From NCBI RefSeq assembly GCF_014288115.1, contig NZ_JACOOK010000002.1:186001-250000 (forward strand): 64,000 nucleotides of DNA, in the 5' to 3' direction. The position numbers were made by a program, and so were the translations under genes. The first letter of the stretch is position 1; the number at the start of each line of letters is the position of its first letter. Source of the DNA: Alistipes_A hominis (GTDB taxonomy: Bacteria > Bacteroidota > Bacteroidia > Bacteroidales > Rikenellaceae). Shown here piece after piece: positions 42,189-51,113 of the stretch. The notes beneath the pieces are model-generated. The model was not told the origin of the DNA, ran no database searches, and was given only the letters and a program-made list of their open reading frames with translations.

Positions 42189-42965
42189 ATGAAGAAACTT
42201 CTGATCGCGGCGTTCCTGCTGGCGGCCGTTCCTTTCTCTTCGTTCGGATGGAACAAATTGGGCCACGACATTTCGGCGGCCATCGCACAACAAAACATGA
42301 CAAAAAAAGCGAAAAAGAACATCGCCAAATACCTCGAAGGACACGACATCATCTATTACGCCTCATGGATGGACTACCTCGGCTACGTTACCAAAAGCGG
42401 CTACTCGAACGAATGGTTCGACCATTGCGTTCCGGTCAACAAGGATTTCGAATACGCGGAAGGCGACTTCCCAGGCGATGCGCTGATGGCCGTAGAAAAA
42501 GCGATCGACCGGATGAAGGATGGCAAGTACAAGAGCATGGACGATTCGACCGTATTGCTGCTGATCAAACACCTGGTTCACTTCCTGCCCGACATGCACT
42601 GTCCGGCTCACGTCATTTACAATTACCGCCCGTCGAACTACTGGCTGAAAGTGGACGGCGAGGCGATTCTGTTCCACAGCGTATGGGACGACATGCCTTC
42701 GCTCGGCCCCCACGCATGGAGCGTTACGGAATGGTGCGAACAACTGGATCGCTGTTCGAAAGCCGAAAAGGCCGAAATGGTCAGCGGGACTCCCAGGGAG
42801 TGGGTGAGCGACAATGCCCGCAACTGCATCGTCGCTTACGACATCGTAAGACCCGACACGGAACTTTCCGACCCGGAACGCTACGAAGGCAACCTGCTGG
42901 CCGAAAAGCAACTGCTCAAAGGCGGCTATCGGCTGGCTTACGTACTGAACCTGATTTTCGGATAA
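42189..42965 (+). CDS. S1/P1-type nuclease, secreted
   Basis: A 258-residue zinc nuclease. The signal peptide MKKLLIAAFLLAAVPFSSFG is cleaved so that the mature N-terminus is Trp (WNKLGHDISAAIA), a zinc ligand in this family. Other ligands are seen in YASWMDYLG, FDHCVPVN, HLVHFLPDMHCPAHV and FHSVWDD. Such enzymes hydrolyse single-stranded nucleic acid or 3'-nucleotides outside the cell. The -7-like TATCTTTA at 42141 may drive it. Confidence 0.85.
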   Translation: MKKLLIAAFLLAAVPFSSFGWNKLGHDISAAIAQQNMTKKAKKNIAKYLEGHDIIYYASWMDYLGYVTKSGYSNEWFDHCVPVNKDFEYAEGDFPGDALMAVEKAIDRMKDGKYKSMDDSTVLLLIKHLVHFLPDMHCPAHVIYNYRPSNYWLKVDGEAILFHSVWDDMPSLGPHAWSVTEWCEQLDRCSKAEKAEMVSGTPREWVSDNARNCIVAYDIVRPDTELSDPERYEGNLLAEKQLLKGGYRLAYVLNLIFG

Positions 42966-43095
42966 AGCGTCTGGAAACCGGTGCGCCGCATCCGGCAATC
43001 CGGCACGCAATCATTCCATATTCGATATAAACAAATAACAACCAGCCTATTGTGCGCAACACCCCTTCGGCACGCGCCAAATAAAGCCGATATTT

Positions 43096-43126
43096 TTTGC
43101 GGATTTGTTTTTTTTGGTTATCTTTG
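43096..43126 (+). promoter_or_regulatory. promoter of tRNA-fMet
   Basis: TTTG at 43096-43099 and a perfect TATCTTTG at 43119-43126 are separated by 19 nt. The tRNA begins 12 nt after the box. Confidence 0.7.
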
Positions 43127-43137
43127 TACCATAATAC

Positions 43138-43210
43138 CGCGGGGTGGAGCAGTTGGCAGCTCGTTGGGCTCATAACCCAAAGGTCGGAGGTTCAAGTCCT
43201 TCCCCCGCTA
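43138..43210 (+). tRNA. initiator tRNA-fMet (CAU)
   Basis: Cloverleaf: acceptor CGCGGGG with CCCCGCT (C1 and T72 unpaired, an initiator hallmark), D-arm GAGC/GCTC, anticodon stem TTGGG-CTCATAA-CCCAA with three consecutive G:C pairs (initiator hallmark), T-arm GGAGG-TTCAAGT-CCTTC. Discriminator A at 43210; CCA is not encoded (CTA follows). Confidence 0.93.
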
Positions 43211-43212
43211 CT

Positions 43213-43254
43213 AAGACAGACAAGGCTCTCATATATGAGAGCCTTGTCTGTCTT
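43213..43254 (+). repeat. perfect 42-nt palindrome after tRNA-fMet
   Basis: AAGACAGACAAGGCTCTCAT followed by its exact reverse complement, 21-bp arms and no spacer. It begins 3 nt after the tRNA end. It may process or terminate the tRNA transcript, but no U-run follows, so its function is unclear. Confidence 0.85.
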
Positions 43255-43266
43255 ATGAAAGTATTA

Positions 43267-43655
43267 CGAGATCTTTGATTTGAACCGGCGCCTCGTTTAC
43301 CTGAGAATCTTATGTAGAATAAGTCTTGGCGACTCCCCCTACCCACCCATCCGAATAGTAAGGATTGGTTATCCGGTTGTCCATCCCGTCGTAGATGGGC
43401 GGTATCAATATCTCCCTTTAGCATTCATCAAACCGAATTTTTTACCGTCATACGGATCGCCGTCAACGACGATATAGTAATTGCCGTTCTCATCCGGGAT
43501 ATAAGTATATATAAAAGGCGTTATTTCACCGCTGCTCAACACCAGAGCCTACATGTCGTCGAAGTCCTGTATAATGCCCAGCCCATTCTTGTAAAAATCA
43601 ATGTCCTTATATATCGGCGGAATAATTTCGGTATAGTCTATGTCGATTGCGACCT
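43267..43655 (-). pseudogene. decayed WG-repeat protein gene
   Basis: On the minus strand the frame reads DIDYTEIIPPIYKDIDFYK, then an in-frame TAG at 43549-43551, then GEITPFIYTYIPDENGNYYIVVDGDP and KKFGLMNAKGR. A frameshift near 43405-43415 follows, after which the sequence continues EILIPPIYDGMDNRI. The repeated 'EIIPPIYDxI' and 'FGLMNAKGR' strings are the WG (KWG) beta-repeat pattern. The stop codon and frameshift indicate decay. No intact start is visible. Confidence 0.65.
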
Positions 43656-44474
43656 GGACCTGGGTTCGATGACTCTGCTCGACGGCACCTACTACATTCT
43701 CTCCAGACGGATGTTCGACATGACGAATTTCAGAGACTGGACAGATAAGTTTTACGCTTTTTCGAAAACAGGGGAGAAACTCTCAGAAATCGACATCTCG
43801 CAAGTATTTACCAGCTATCACTACCTGCATTGTCAGAACGACACGCTCGTCGCCCGAATAGGTAGCCGCAAAGGAGCCAGAACCCTGTATTTCGACAAAC
43901 GCGGGCAGAGCTGGAACCTTTCGGGAAAGCAGCGTCTCTGTTCAAGGAAAATATTACGTATCCAATTTTCTGGGACACATGCGCGGACATTCGACCCTGT
44001 ACAAAATAGAAGATCCTCGAAGCATGAACATCTACACGGGAGACAGACCGAAAGCCGACAAACTCATCGACCAGAGAGAGTGCAAATCGACCGAAGGCAT
44101 GAAAAAATGGCTGGACATCATCGGGCGCCCACGAACCATGGAATTGCTCTCTTCCTTCGTCCGGAACAACCGGCTGTTGCACCTCTTCGGACGACAACGA
44201 CGTGTATATATGCCAATCGGCGGACGATGATTCCGTGATCGACGAAACGAAAAACAGCCGCCTCCAGCATGTCTATCACTTTAAAATTCCGATGCACAAC
44301 AATCCGTGGATAAAATTCAGCCGGACGAACTACCGCCAGTTAAATCTGCACACGGACCCAAACGATGTCGGCGTCATTATGGAAATTCCCCCCCTCCACG
44401 ATTTTCGTACACTATATTATCCGCAAAAACAGGCGACTTGCGAATTCTTAATGCAAAATAAGAGTATAGCATAA
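43640..44474 (+). pseudogene. frameshifted gene of unknown function (beta-propeller-like sequence)
   Basis: Three frames must be joined to read through: frame A (VYVDCDLDLGSMTLLDGTYYIL ... FYAFSKTGEKLSEID ... LYFDKRGQSW), frame B from about 43979 (MRGHSTLYKIEDPRSMNIYTG ... RPRTMELLSSFVRNN), then frame C from about 44202 (VYICQSADDDSVIDET ... NDVGVIMEIPPLHDF). The content resembles secreted beta-propeller proteins of Bacteroidota with FDxxGKxxxxxD repeats. Two frameshifts make it a probable pseudogene; a sequencing error is possible but two are less likely. The upstream start is not visible. Confidence 0.6.
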
Positions 44475-44636
44475 TTACAGCTTCGCCGACCGATCGACCG
44501 CTAACGCAAAAAATCGATACCGTCCGGCAAAAGGCCGGCTAACCCTTTTCCCGAGAATATTCCCTGTCCGCAGCCGGTGTAGTACGTATTTTGCATGTCT
44601 TCATGCAGAATTATTCATTAATAAAATAAAACAGCC

Positions 44637-44801
44637 ATGAAAGAGAATTGTAACACATGCGATCCTTGTGAGGAAAATTTCTGGAACGAAGTAAAAGAGA
44701 TCGTCGACAACGTGAAAAATTACACGAAGAAAGACCACGAAGAAAAAAAGAAAGAGGTGCAGGACGCTTTTTCCGAAGAAGAAAGCAAAAACGGCAAATA
44801 A
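44637..44801 (+). CDS. small Cys-containing charged protein (54 aa)
   Basis: The ATG at 44637 opens a 54-codon frame ending in TAA. The N-terminus MKENCNTCDPCEENFW holds three cysteines in a CxxCxxC arrangement; the rest is a charged helix rich in Lys and Glu. It is too short for usual ORF filters. The intrinsic terminator at 44865-44902 follows it, supporting a real transcript. Function unknown; metal or cluster binding is possible (inference). Confidence 0.55.
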   Translation: MKENCNTCDPCEENFWNEVKEIVDNVKNYTKKDHEEKKKEVQDAFSEEESKNGK

Positions 44802-44864
44802 CTGCCCACGCAAAAACGGCAACAAAGCTTTCCCTCAGGGAGAACAAACTTACCGGGCCAAAAC

Positions 44865-44902
44865 AAAAGAAGAAGGAACGTTTTCACGTTCCTTTTTCTT
44901 TT
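44865..44902 (+). terminator. terminator between the small ORF and tRNA-Thr
   Basis: AAAAGAAGAAGGAACG and CGTTCCTTTTTCTTTT pair over 16 bp (one G-U pair) with loop TTTTCA. It sits between two convergent genes and could serve both. Confidence 0.75.
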
Positions 44903-44903
44903 G

Positions 44904-44976
44904 AGCCACAAGTGGGACTCGAACCCACGACCTTTTCGTTACGAATGAAATGCTCTACCGACTGAGCTATTGTGGC
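44904..44976 (-). tRNA. tRNA-Thr (CGU)
   Basis: Minus strand cloverleaf: acceptor GCCACAA/TTGTGGC, D-arm GCTC/GAGC, anticodon loop TTCGTAA (anticodon CGT, reads ACG), T-arm GTGGG-TTCGAGT-CCCAC. Discriminator T; CCA not encoded. The last anticodon-stem pair is A-C. Confidence 0.92.
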
Positions 44977-45143
44977 AAATCCAAACGATCGTGCTCCCAC
45001 AACCGGATTTAGCGAGTGCAAATTTCGTAAAATTAATCGAATTATCCGCAAAATCTTGCGACTTTTTTACCTCGCCACCGCTCTTTTTCCCGAAAAATCC
45101 GAAAAAAGAAGACCGACGATCGTTTATCCGACACGATCCTTTG

Positions 45144-45911
45144 CTATTCGGCCAACAATTTCTGCAACATAACGGGCTCGTCCGTCGTAATATAAGTAAC
45201 GCCTTTACCGATCAACCATTTCATATTCGGCTCGTCGTCGACGGTCCAAACATTGACTTCCAACCCCAATTGTTTCGCTTCGTCGAACCACTCTTCATGG
45301 GCCCGCATCGCACCTATATGATAATCCAATCCGGTATACCCCTTGTCGGAGAGCTGTTTCGGGGTCAGATCGCTGCCAAGATAAGCCACCTTCGCTTTCG
45401 GCGACAACGCGATCAGGCGCTCGCAGACATTTTGACTGAACGAAATATATTCGACCAACTTATCCATCTTGTTTTTTTTCACCAGTTTCAACACAGCATC
45501 GACTGCCGCCGCCTCCTTCTCCTGGGTATTATGCGACTTGATCTCGATAATCAATTTCGTATGTTTCTGTTTACGCGCAATCGCAAGAAGCTCGTCCAGC
45601 GTCGGAATTGCTTCTCCGTTCGATAATTTGCAATCTTTCAAAGCCGCGTATGTGCTTTCGTCGATCCGCTTCCCGTCGATCGTCGGATCATGATGCACGA
45701 CGACGACTCCGTCCGTCGTAATATACACATCGCATTCCGATCCCCTGGCTCCGATCTCAATCGCCTTTTTCAACGACGCGACCGAATTCTGAGCGGAACC
45801 CTCCGCCTTCCAATACCCCCGGTGCGCAACCACTTCCGTCGCAGGCTTTGCCCCGGCACCGACGATACCACACATAGCCACAACACTTAATAAAATCTGT
45901 TTAATTCCCAT
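45144..45911 (-). CDS. glycerophosphodiester phosphodiesterase, secreted
   Basis: A 255-residue GDPD-family enzyme that releases glycerol-3-phosphate from glycerophosphodiesters. The signal peptide is MGIKQILLSVVAMCGIVGAGA. Active-site motifs: VAHRGYW (His, Arg), IGARGSECDVYITTDG (Glu, Asp) and VVHHDPTIDG (second His), with IIEIKS (Glu) later. Periplasmic. Related enzymes are found near glycan loci, but the neighbouring PUL is separated by a terminator. Confidence 0.92.
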   Translation of the reverse strand: MGIKQILLSVVAMCGIVGAGAKPATEVVAHRGYWKAEGSAQNSVASLKKAIEIGARGSECDVYITTDGVVVVHHDPTIDGKRIDESTYAALKDCKLSNGEAIPTLDELLAIARKQKHTKLIIEIKSHNTQEKEAAAVDAVLKLVKKNKMDKLVEYISFSQNVCERLIALSPKAKVAYLGSDLTPKQLSDKGYTGLDYHIGAMRAHEEWFDEAKQLGLEVNVWTVDDEPNMKWLIGKGVTYITTDEPVMLQKLLAE

Positions 45912-45988
45912 TTTATGCTTTTGTTTATGTTCTATTCAGAGAGTAAATATAATGATTATAGCGAAAATAATCAACAACGCCTAAAATA

Positions 45989-46022
45989 AAAGAAACGGAA
46001 ACCCGTTGGTTTCCGTTTCTTT
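45989..46022 (-). terminator. terminator of the SusC/SusD operon
   Basis: AAGAAACGGAAACC and GGTTTCCGTTTCTT form a perfect 14-bp stem with loop CGTT, 19 nt past the stop of the distal SusD gene, followed on the minus strand by T-rich sequence. Confidence 0.8.
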
Positions 46023-46040
46023 ATCATGTAGACGATCGAC

Positions 46041-47876
46041 TTATTCGGGAGATTCGTAGCCCGGATTCTGCCAGTTCGTCCCGGTAAGTTTATACATCTT
46101 ATTCACTTCGTCCGTAGGCAACGGGAAAAGCAGATAAGTATCCGCATTCGATTTGCGTTCGCTGACAACGAACCGTTTATAAGTAAACGTACCGTCACTA
46201 TCGTTCTTGGTCGCCCGCATACCCGTTACGACCGTCTCTGCTTCGTCAAGGATCTTCCAACGCCGAATATCGTAGAAACGAAGCGGTTCAAAAGCGAATT
46301 CTACCCGACGTTCATTCCAGATCCTGTCCCTGAACACATCTCTATCCGTAGTATATTCATCCCTAACATTCGGCATATCGGCTCTCGTACGGACTGCATT
46401 GACTGCCTCTACGGCAGACATGGAAGCCTGCCCGCTATATCCTTCTACCTGCTGAGTCGGGCCATAAGCTTCATTGGCCGCTTCTGCGAAGTTCAGATAA
46501 AGCTCTGCTAACCGGAATCTCCGTACATATCCGGTAACAGGTGTTTCATAAGATGAAGTATGTTTGTCGTACTTTCTCATGTAATAACCCGTTCTCGTAT
46601 TCCGAATGGTCGTTTTATCAATTGCGCAGGAACTGTCTCTCGGCGCATTGTCATAAATCTTCACAAGTTCGTCCGGATCGTCCCAATGACGCTGTGCCCC
46701 ATTGAAATAAACGGATTGATAGAAACGGGGATCGCGGTTCTCATAAGGATTCTGATCGTCGTATCCGGCAGCTTCATTGAAGTTCGGTTGCAAATGAGAG
46801 TCATCTTTATAATATTTGCCATCCCCAGTTTTCTTAAGAATCGGGTGTCCATCGGCCGTTTCATAAGAGTCAATCAACTCCTGAGTCGGACTGATTCCGG
46901 CAGAAGACTGCCTGGAATTAGTCGGAAGACCGTAATAATTCCAAACCGAAATACCGGCAACTCCATAAATCGTTTCCTTATCACTCGTACGGTCATAATC
47001 GTACGGAGTGAAGAAATAATAATCATAGGCGCCCTTCGAATCGGTCTGGACGACCGGCAGACGGGTAAACAAAGAATAATCGTGAGCCAGACATTGGTCG
47101 AGCGCTTCCTTCGTAATTCTAGCGGCATCTTCCCAAGTATAAGGATTTCCTTCTTCATTAGCGTGGAGCGGACTTACGGCCAGCATAATCGCTTCCGAAC
47201 GGATCGCATAGGCTAATGCGCGGTGCATCATATTGGCATAGTTCGAGCCCAATACCCAACGGAATCCTTTACTCGTATAAGACATATCCTCGGCTCCCGG
47301 AGCTGCAAGAGCATCATCGGTATCCTGTAGAATCTGCTTAACGATTTCCCAAACTTTAGCACGCCTGTCGGAAGAAAAATCGTGATCATAAGAATAAGGC
47401 TCCGTAATCAACGGAACGCCGCCATACTCCCTGATCAGCGTCAAATAATAATAAGCGCGTAATGCCTGGGCTTGAGCGATCCAACCTTTCTTTTCCTCCT
47501 CCTGGGCATAGGCGGTCGCATTCGGCAATGCCTGAATAAAAACGTTACAATAACGGATCCCGACAAATGCATTACTCCAAGATCCTCCCAGCGGCCATGA
47601 AGTCGCACTGACCAAACCAGAGTACCAGTAAGTAACTCCGGAATTCGCCATGTAATCATATGCGTCCTGCGCATCGTCCGTATAAGATATCACTCCAAAG
47701 CTCGGACCGGAAACGTAATTATAGCAAGTATTCAAATAACCGATCGTTCTGTTCCGATCCGACCAGATACTCTCGTAACTGATACGTCCGTCATCCGGCA
47801 GATCGAGTGCATCGTTGCAAGAGGAAAGCCCTCCGGCAACAAATGCTGCAAAAAGAAGATATATATGTTTTTTCAT
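46041..47876 (-). CDS. SusD/RagB-family glycan-binding lipoprotein (distal pair)
   Basis: A 611-residue outer-membrane surface lipoprotein that binds a glycan and hands it to its SusC partner. Lipobox LSSC near residue 18; SusD-like N-terminal stretch LDLPDDGRISYESIWSDRNRTIGYLNTCYNY; TPR-like helical region in the middle (AQALRAYYYLTLIREYGGVPLI); RagB end DIRRWKILDEAE and LFPLPTDEVNKM. The last gene of a four-gene unit; starts 38 bp after its SusC. The ligand is unknown. Confidence 0.93.
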   Translation of the reverse strand: MKKHIYLLFAAFVAGGLSSCNDALDLPDDGRISYESIWSDRNRTIGYLNTCYNYVSGPSFGVISYTDDAQDAYDYMANSGVTYWYSGLVSATSWPLGGSWSNAFVGIRYCNVFIQALPNATAYAQEEEKKGWIAQAQALRAYYYLTLIREYGGVPLITEPYSYDHDFSSDRRAKVWEIVKQILQDTDDALAAPGAEDMSYTSKGFRWVLGSNYANMMHRALAYAIRSEAIMLAVSPLHANEEGNPYTWEDAARITKEALDQCLAHDYSLFTRLPVVQTDSKGAYDYYFFTPYDYDRTSDKETIYGVAGISVWNYYGLPTNSRQSSAGISPTQELIDSYETADGHPILKKTGDGKYYKDDSHLQPNFNEAAGYDDQNPYENRDPRFYQSVYFNGAQRHWDDPDELVKIYDNAPRDSSCAIDKTTIRNTRTGYYMRKYDKHTSSYETPVTGYVRRFRLAELYLNFAEAANEAYGPTQQVEGYSGQASMSAVEAVNAVRTRADMPNVRDEYTTDRDVFRDRIWNERRVEFAFEPLRFYDIRRWKILDEAETVVTGMRATKNDSDGTFTYKRFVVSERKSNADTYLLFPLPTDEVNKMYKLTGTNWQNPGYESPE

Positions 47877-47913
47877 ACAATTTTTTTTTACTCGTTAAAA
47901 GAACTTTTACTGG

Positions 47914-50900
47914 TTAGAAAAGAACGCTGACACCTACGTTATAAACACGGTAGGCAGGAATGGTATACAAACCGCCGTATTCCGGTTCAATATCCTTGTT
48001 TTTCATGCGGCCCCAGGTAACCAGGTTCTGTCCGCTAAGCGAGAACCGAATTTTATCCGCAGAAATCTTCTTCGATACATTCAACGGCAATGTATAAGCG
48101 ATCTCCACATTCTTCAACCGAAGGAATGCCCGGTCGTTCCAGTTATAGGAATTATTACGCATATCGCTCGAGGTCTGACTATTGGACAAAGCCGGAGCCG
48201 TAATCTCTTTCCCTGCGGCATACCTTTCAGGCGTCCAAGCGCCTTCATGCAACCGGGTATAGATCCCTTCGTAGTTAAGATGCCATGTACTGCTTTCGAA
48301 TCCCCCCGTTCTGGCTACGCCCTGGAAAAGGAAGCTAAACTCCAGATTCTTGTATTTGAATCCGCCATTGAAAGCGTAGAATACCTGCGGTATGCCACCG
48401 TATCCGAAAGGAACCTGATCTTTCTCATCGATGATATAGTCTCCGTTTATATCCTTGAAGATCAAATCGCCGACCCTGGGAGAAGGCATGTTCCATCCGT
48501 AAGTACATTCGTAACGATCGATTTCTTCCTGCGAATTGAAATAACCATTACCGTTGCTATAATCAACCATCAATCCGAAAGAAGTTCCGAGCGGGAATCC
48601 TTCCTCTTTACGTCTGTAAGAATAGCTTTCACCCAGTTCGGTTTCGTCTTTGTAAATAACCTTATTACGGGCATAGCTAACCCAACCGCCTACGTTAAAA
48701 CTCCAGTCCGCATTGATCCGTTTGTAGTAGTTAGCCGACAGATCATAACCTTTGTTCTCGTAAACACCGACTTGCGTAGCAGGATAATTGTTGATGGGAA
48801 TACCCTGATAACTCGGAATCGTCGAGGTCGCATGGATCAGCATATTATCCATCCGTTCTTTGAAATAGTCGAAAGAGAACGTAAACCCGTTGAACAATCC
48901 TACGTCGATACCGTAATTTTGTTTGAGCATCGTTTGTGCCTGAAGCAAAGCATATCCCTTTTTATTTTCCCATGTAGAATAAGCCAACACGGGAACCGAA
49001 CCGCCAGTACCAAACTGGTTCTCATCCAAGTAACCATGACGTCCGTTCTGCAAATCGTCCTCGGCAGTACGTCCGTAAGAAGCACGGATTTTAAACTCGT
49101 TCAGCCATTTCACATTTTTCATAAAATGTTCGTTCGCCAGATTCCACGCGCCGGAAATAGCGGGCGTAGCGATCCAACGGCGATCGGGAGCGAACTGCTC
49201 GGTCGCAGAATAACCCAGATCGACTTTTACGAAATAACGGTTGTCATAACCATAGGCAGCCTCGACGCCGGACAACACCGTATTGAAAGGCAAAACATTA
49301 TTGGAAGACCCCATATCCGCCTTAGACAGGTTCTGGTAATAAATAAAAGCGGTAGCCTGTACATTATGTTTTCCAAAAGTACGCTGATAATCCAAATAAG
49401 CCCGATAATCCAAATGATAGTAAGAAGAATAACCTTTCCCGTAACTCAGTTCGGAATCTTTCGTCGTACCGATCGTTTCGAAAGCGAGTACGGACGGATC
49501 GTCGGTCGTTTTCCTCTTAACAAGTTCATTGCTCTGAATAGCGGTAAGAGAATTGTAACCATAAGTCTGGTAAGCGATATATCCGCCTAATTTCAACCCT
49601 TTGGTCACGAAACTCAGATCCAGATCCAATCCGAACTGGGAATTGATGTTCACGGAAGTAGCCTTATTATAACCCATCCGGTTCAACACTCCGTAAATCG
49701 AATAAGTATTCTTCTCTTCAACGACCAACTTTCCTCCCGGATCCAACATCTCTCCGGTCGCCTGATCATATACGGCAGGCGTCAAAGGACCGTAAATATT
49801 CGCTCCGCGCCAATACATATCTTCATATAATCCCTGCTGCGCGTTATAAAAGGCATCGCTTCCGGGAGCGCGGTCGCGTCTTACGTTACCGCTCAACCGC
49901 AGGTATGAACTTAGGTATTTGTTCACCTTGATATCCACGTTCGTACGGTAATTGAACCAGTTGGTATTGAATCCTGACTTATAACGTTCATTAGTCGTCT
50001 TAAACTGACCTCCCTGGTGCATGAAATTCACCTGAGTGAAATAGGTAAACTTATCCGAACCACCGGTAACGTTTATATTGGCCCGGGACATGGTGGTCAA
50101 CTTCTTATAGAACATATCGCGCCAGTTGTTATCCGGATACAACTCCCTGTTTTCTCCGGAGATATAATTGGCGATATCGACAGGCGAATAAACAGGCGTT
50201 TTACCCAGACTCGGGTTATCGTTATAGGTAGCTTCATTTTTAAACGTAGCATACTCCCAAGAATGGTAAAACCTCGGAGAGATCGTCGGTTGCTGTACAG
50301 ACTGATCATAAGAAACATCGATCCGAACCGGCCCTTTCTTTCCTCGTTTCGTCGTAATCACGAGCACGCCGGCATTTCCCTTAACCCCGTACAAAGCCTG
50401 CGTAGAAGCATCTTTCAACAAAGTAATCGATTCGACCTCTTTTGCAGTCAGATAGCGCAAAACATCGTTACTATTATAAGAAGACATCACGCCATCGATC
50501 ATAATCAACGGGGTCTGCCACCCATTCTGCGGATTCGAAGCGCCGCGGATCAACATACTGACCGTTTCATTACCAAGCACATAATTGTTCTGCCGTACCA
50601 TCAAGTTGGTCACAAAACCGTTCATAGCAGCACCGAAACTCGAAACGGGAGCGGCTTCTATCGGAGTTCCTTTCACGGAACTAACAGCTCCGGAGATTGC
50701 TCCCCGCCGTTGCTGAACGAAACCCATGTCGATAATCTCATCGCTTTTCAAAGCGTCGGGTTCCAATTTCGCATCGATTGTTTCCTTCTCTGCGATGGCC
50801 ACCTTCTTATCTTTATAACCGAGATAAGAAAAAACGATATCCTTACTCCCATCGTCCACTGTCAGCATATAGGAGCCTTCAATATCTGTCGAAGTTCCGT

Positions 50901-51087
50901 TCTTTCCCGTCTCGGAATTAACGACCACTCCGGACAGCGGCTTGCCAAACTCGTCCGTTACGACACCCTTGATGGTATAGACGGTTGACGACTGCGCACT
51001 GATTTTAGCCCCGAATGCACTCAAAAACATGCATGTGAGCAACAGCGCTATTTTAATATTTACTTTATGTCTCATATTATTTATCAT
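47914..51087 (-). CDS. SusC/RagA-family TonB-dependent transporter (distal pair)
   Basis: A 1057-residue outer-membrane transporter. Signal peptide, then a carboxypeptidase-regulatory-like domain (YTIKGVVTDEFGKPLSGVVV, ~35-115), a TonB-dependent plug (LIRGASNPQNGWQTPLIMIDGV) and barrel with the SusC signature (LKDASTQALYGVKGNAGVLVITTKRG). The TonB-box area reads DEIIDMGFVQQRRGAISGAV instead of the common VVVGYGTQKK, a clear divergence. The start could also be 51075 (MRHKVNI). It lies between two SusD genes. Confidence 0.93.
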   Translation of the reverse strand: MINNMRHKVNIKIALLLTCMFLSAFGAKISAQSSTVYTIKGVVTDEFGKPLSGVVVNSETGKNGTSTDIEGSYMLTVDDGSKDIVFSYLGYKDKKVAIAEKETIDAKLEPDALKSDEIIDMGFVQQRRGAISGAVSSVKGTPIEAAPVSSFGAAMNGFVTNLMVRQNNYVLGNETVSMLIRGASNPQNGWQTPLIMIDGVMSSYNSNDVLRYLTAKEVESITLLKDASTQALYGVKGNAGVLVITTKRGKKGPVRIDVSYDQSVQQPTISPRFYHSWEYATFKNEATYNDNPSLGKTPVYSPVDIANYISGENRELYPDNNWRDMFYKKLTTMSRANINVTGGSDKFTYFTQVNFMHQGGQFKTTNERYKSGFNTNWFNYRTNVDIKVNKYLSSYLRLSGNVRRDRAPGSDAFYNAQQGLYEDMYWRGANIYGPLTPAVYDQATGEMLDPGGKLVVEEKNTYSIYGVLNRMGYNKATSVNINSQFGLDLDLSFVTKGLKLGGYIAYQTYGYNSLTAIQSNELVKRKTTDDPSVLAFETIGTTKDSELSYGKGYSSYYHLDYRAYLDYQRTFGKHNVQATAFIYYQNLSKADMGSSNNVLPFNTVLSGVEAAYGYDNRYFVKVDLGYSATEQFAPDRRWIATPAISGAWNLANEHFMKNVKWLNEFKIRASYGRTAEDDLQNGRHGYLDENQFGTGGSVPVLAYSTWENKKGYALLQAQTMLKQNYGIDVGLFNGFTFSFDYFKERMDNMLIHATSTIPSYQGIPINNYPATQVGVYENKGYDLSANYYKRINADWSFNVGGWVSYARNKVIYKDETELGESYSYRRKEEGFPLGTSFGLMVDYSNGNGYFNSQEEIDRYECTYGWNMPSPRVGDLIFKDINGDYIIDEKDQVPFGYGGIPQVFYAFNGGFKYKNLEFSFLFQGVARTGGFESSTWHLNYEGIYTRLHEGAWTPERYAAGKEITAPALSNSQTSSDMRNNSYNWNDRAFLRLKNVEIAYTLPLNVSKKISADKIRFSLSGQNLVTWGRMKNKDIEPEYGGLYTIPAYRVYNVGVSVLF

Positions 51088-51113
51088 TTAATCGTTTACA
51101 CAACCCGTAAATA

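Noticed and set aside
43170..43424. 84-residue minus ORF overlapping tRNA-fMet
   Set aside because: Its end (GEGLEPPTFGL) is the usual false peptide from antisense tRNA; the first half is a broken WG-repeat frame.
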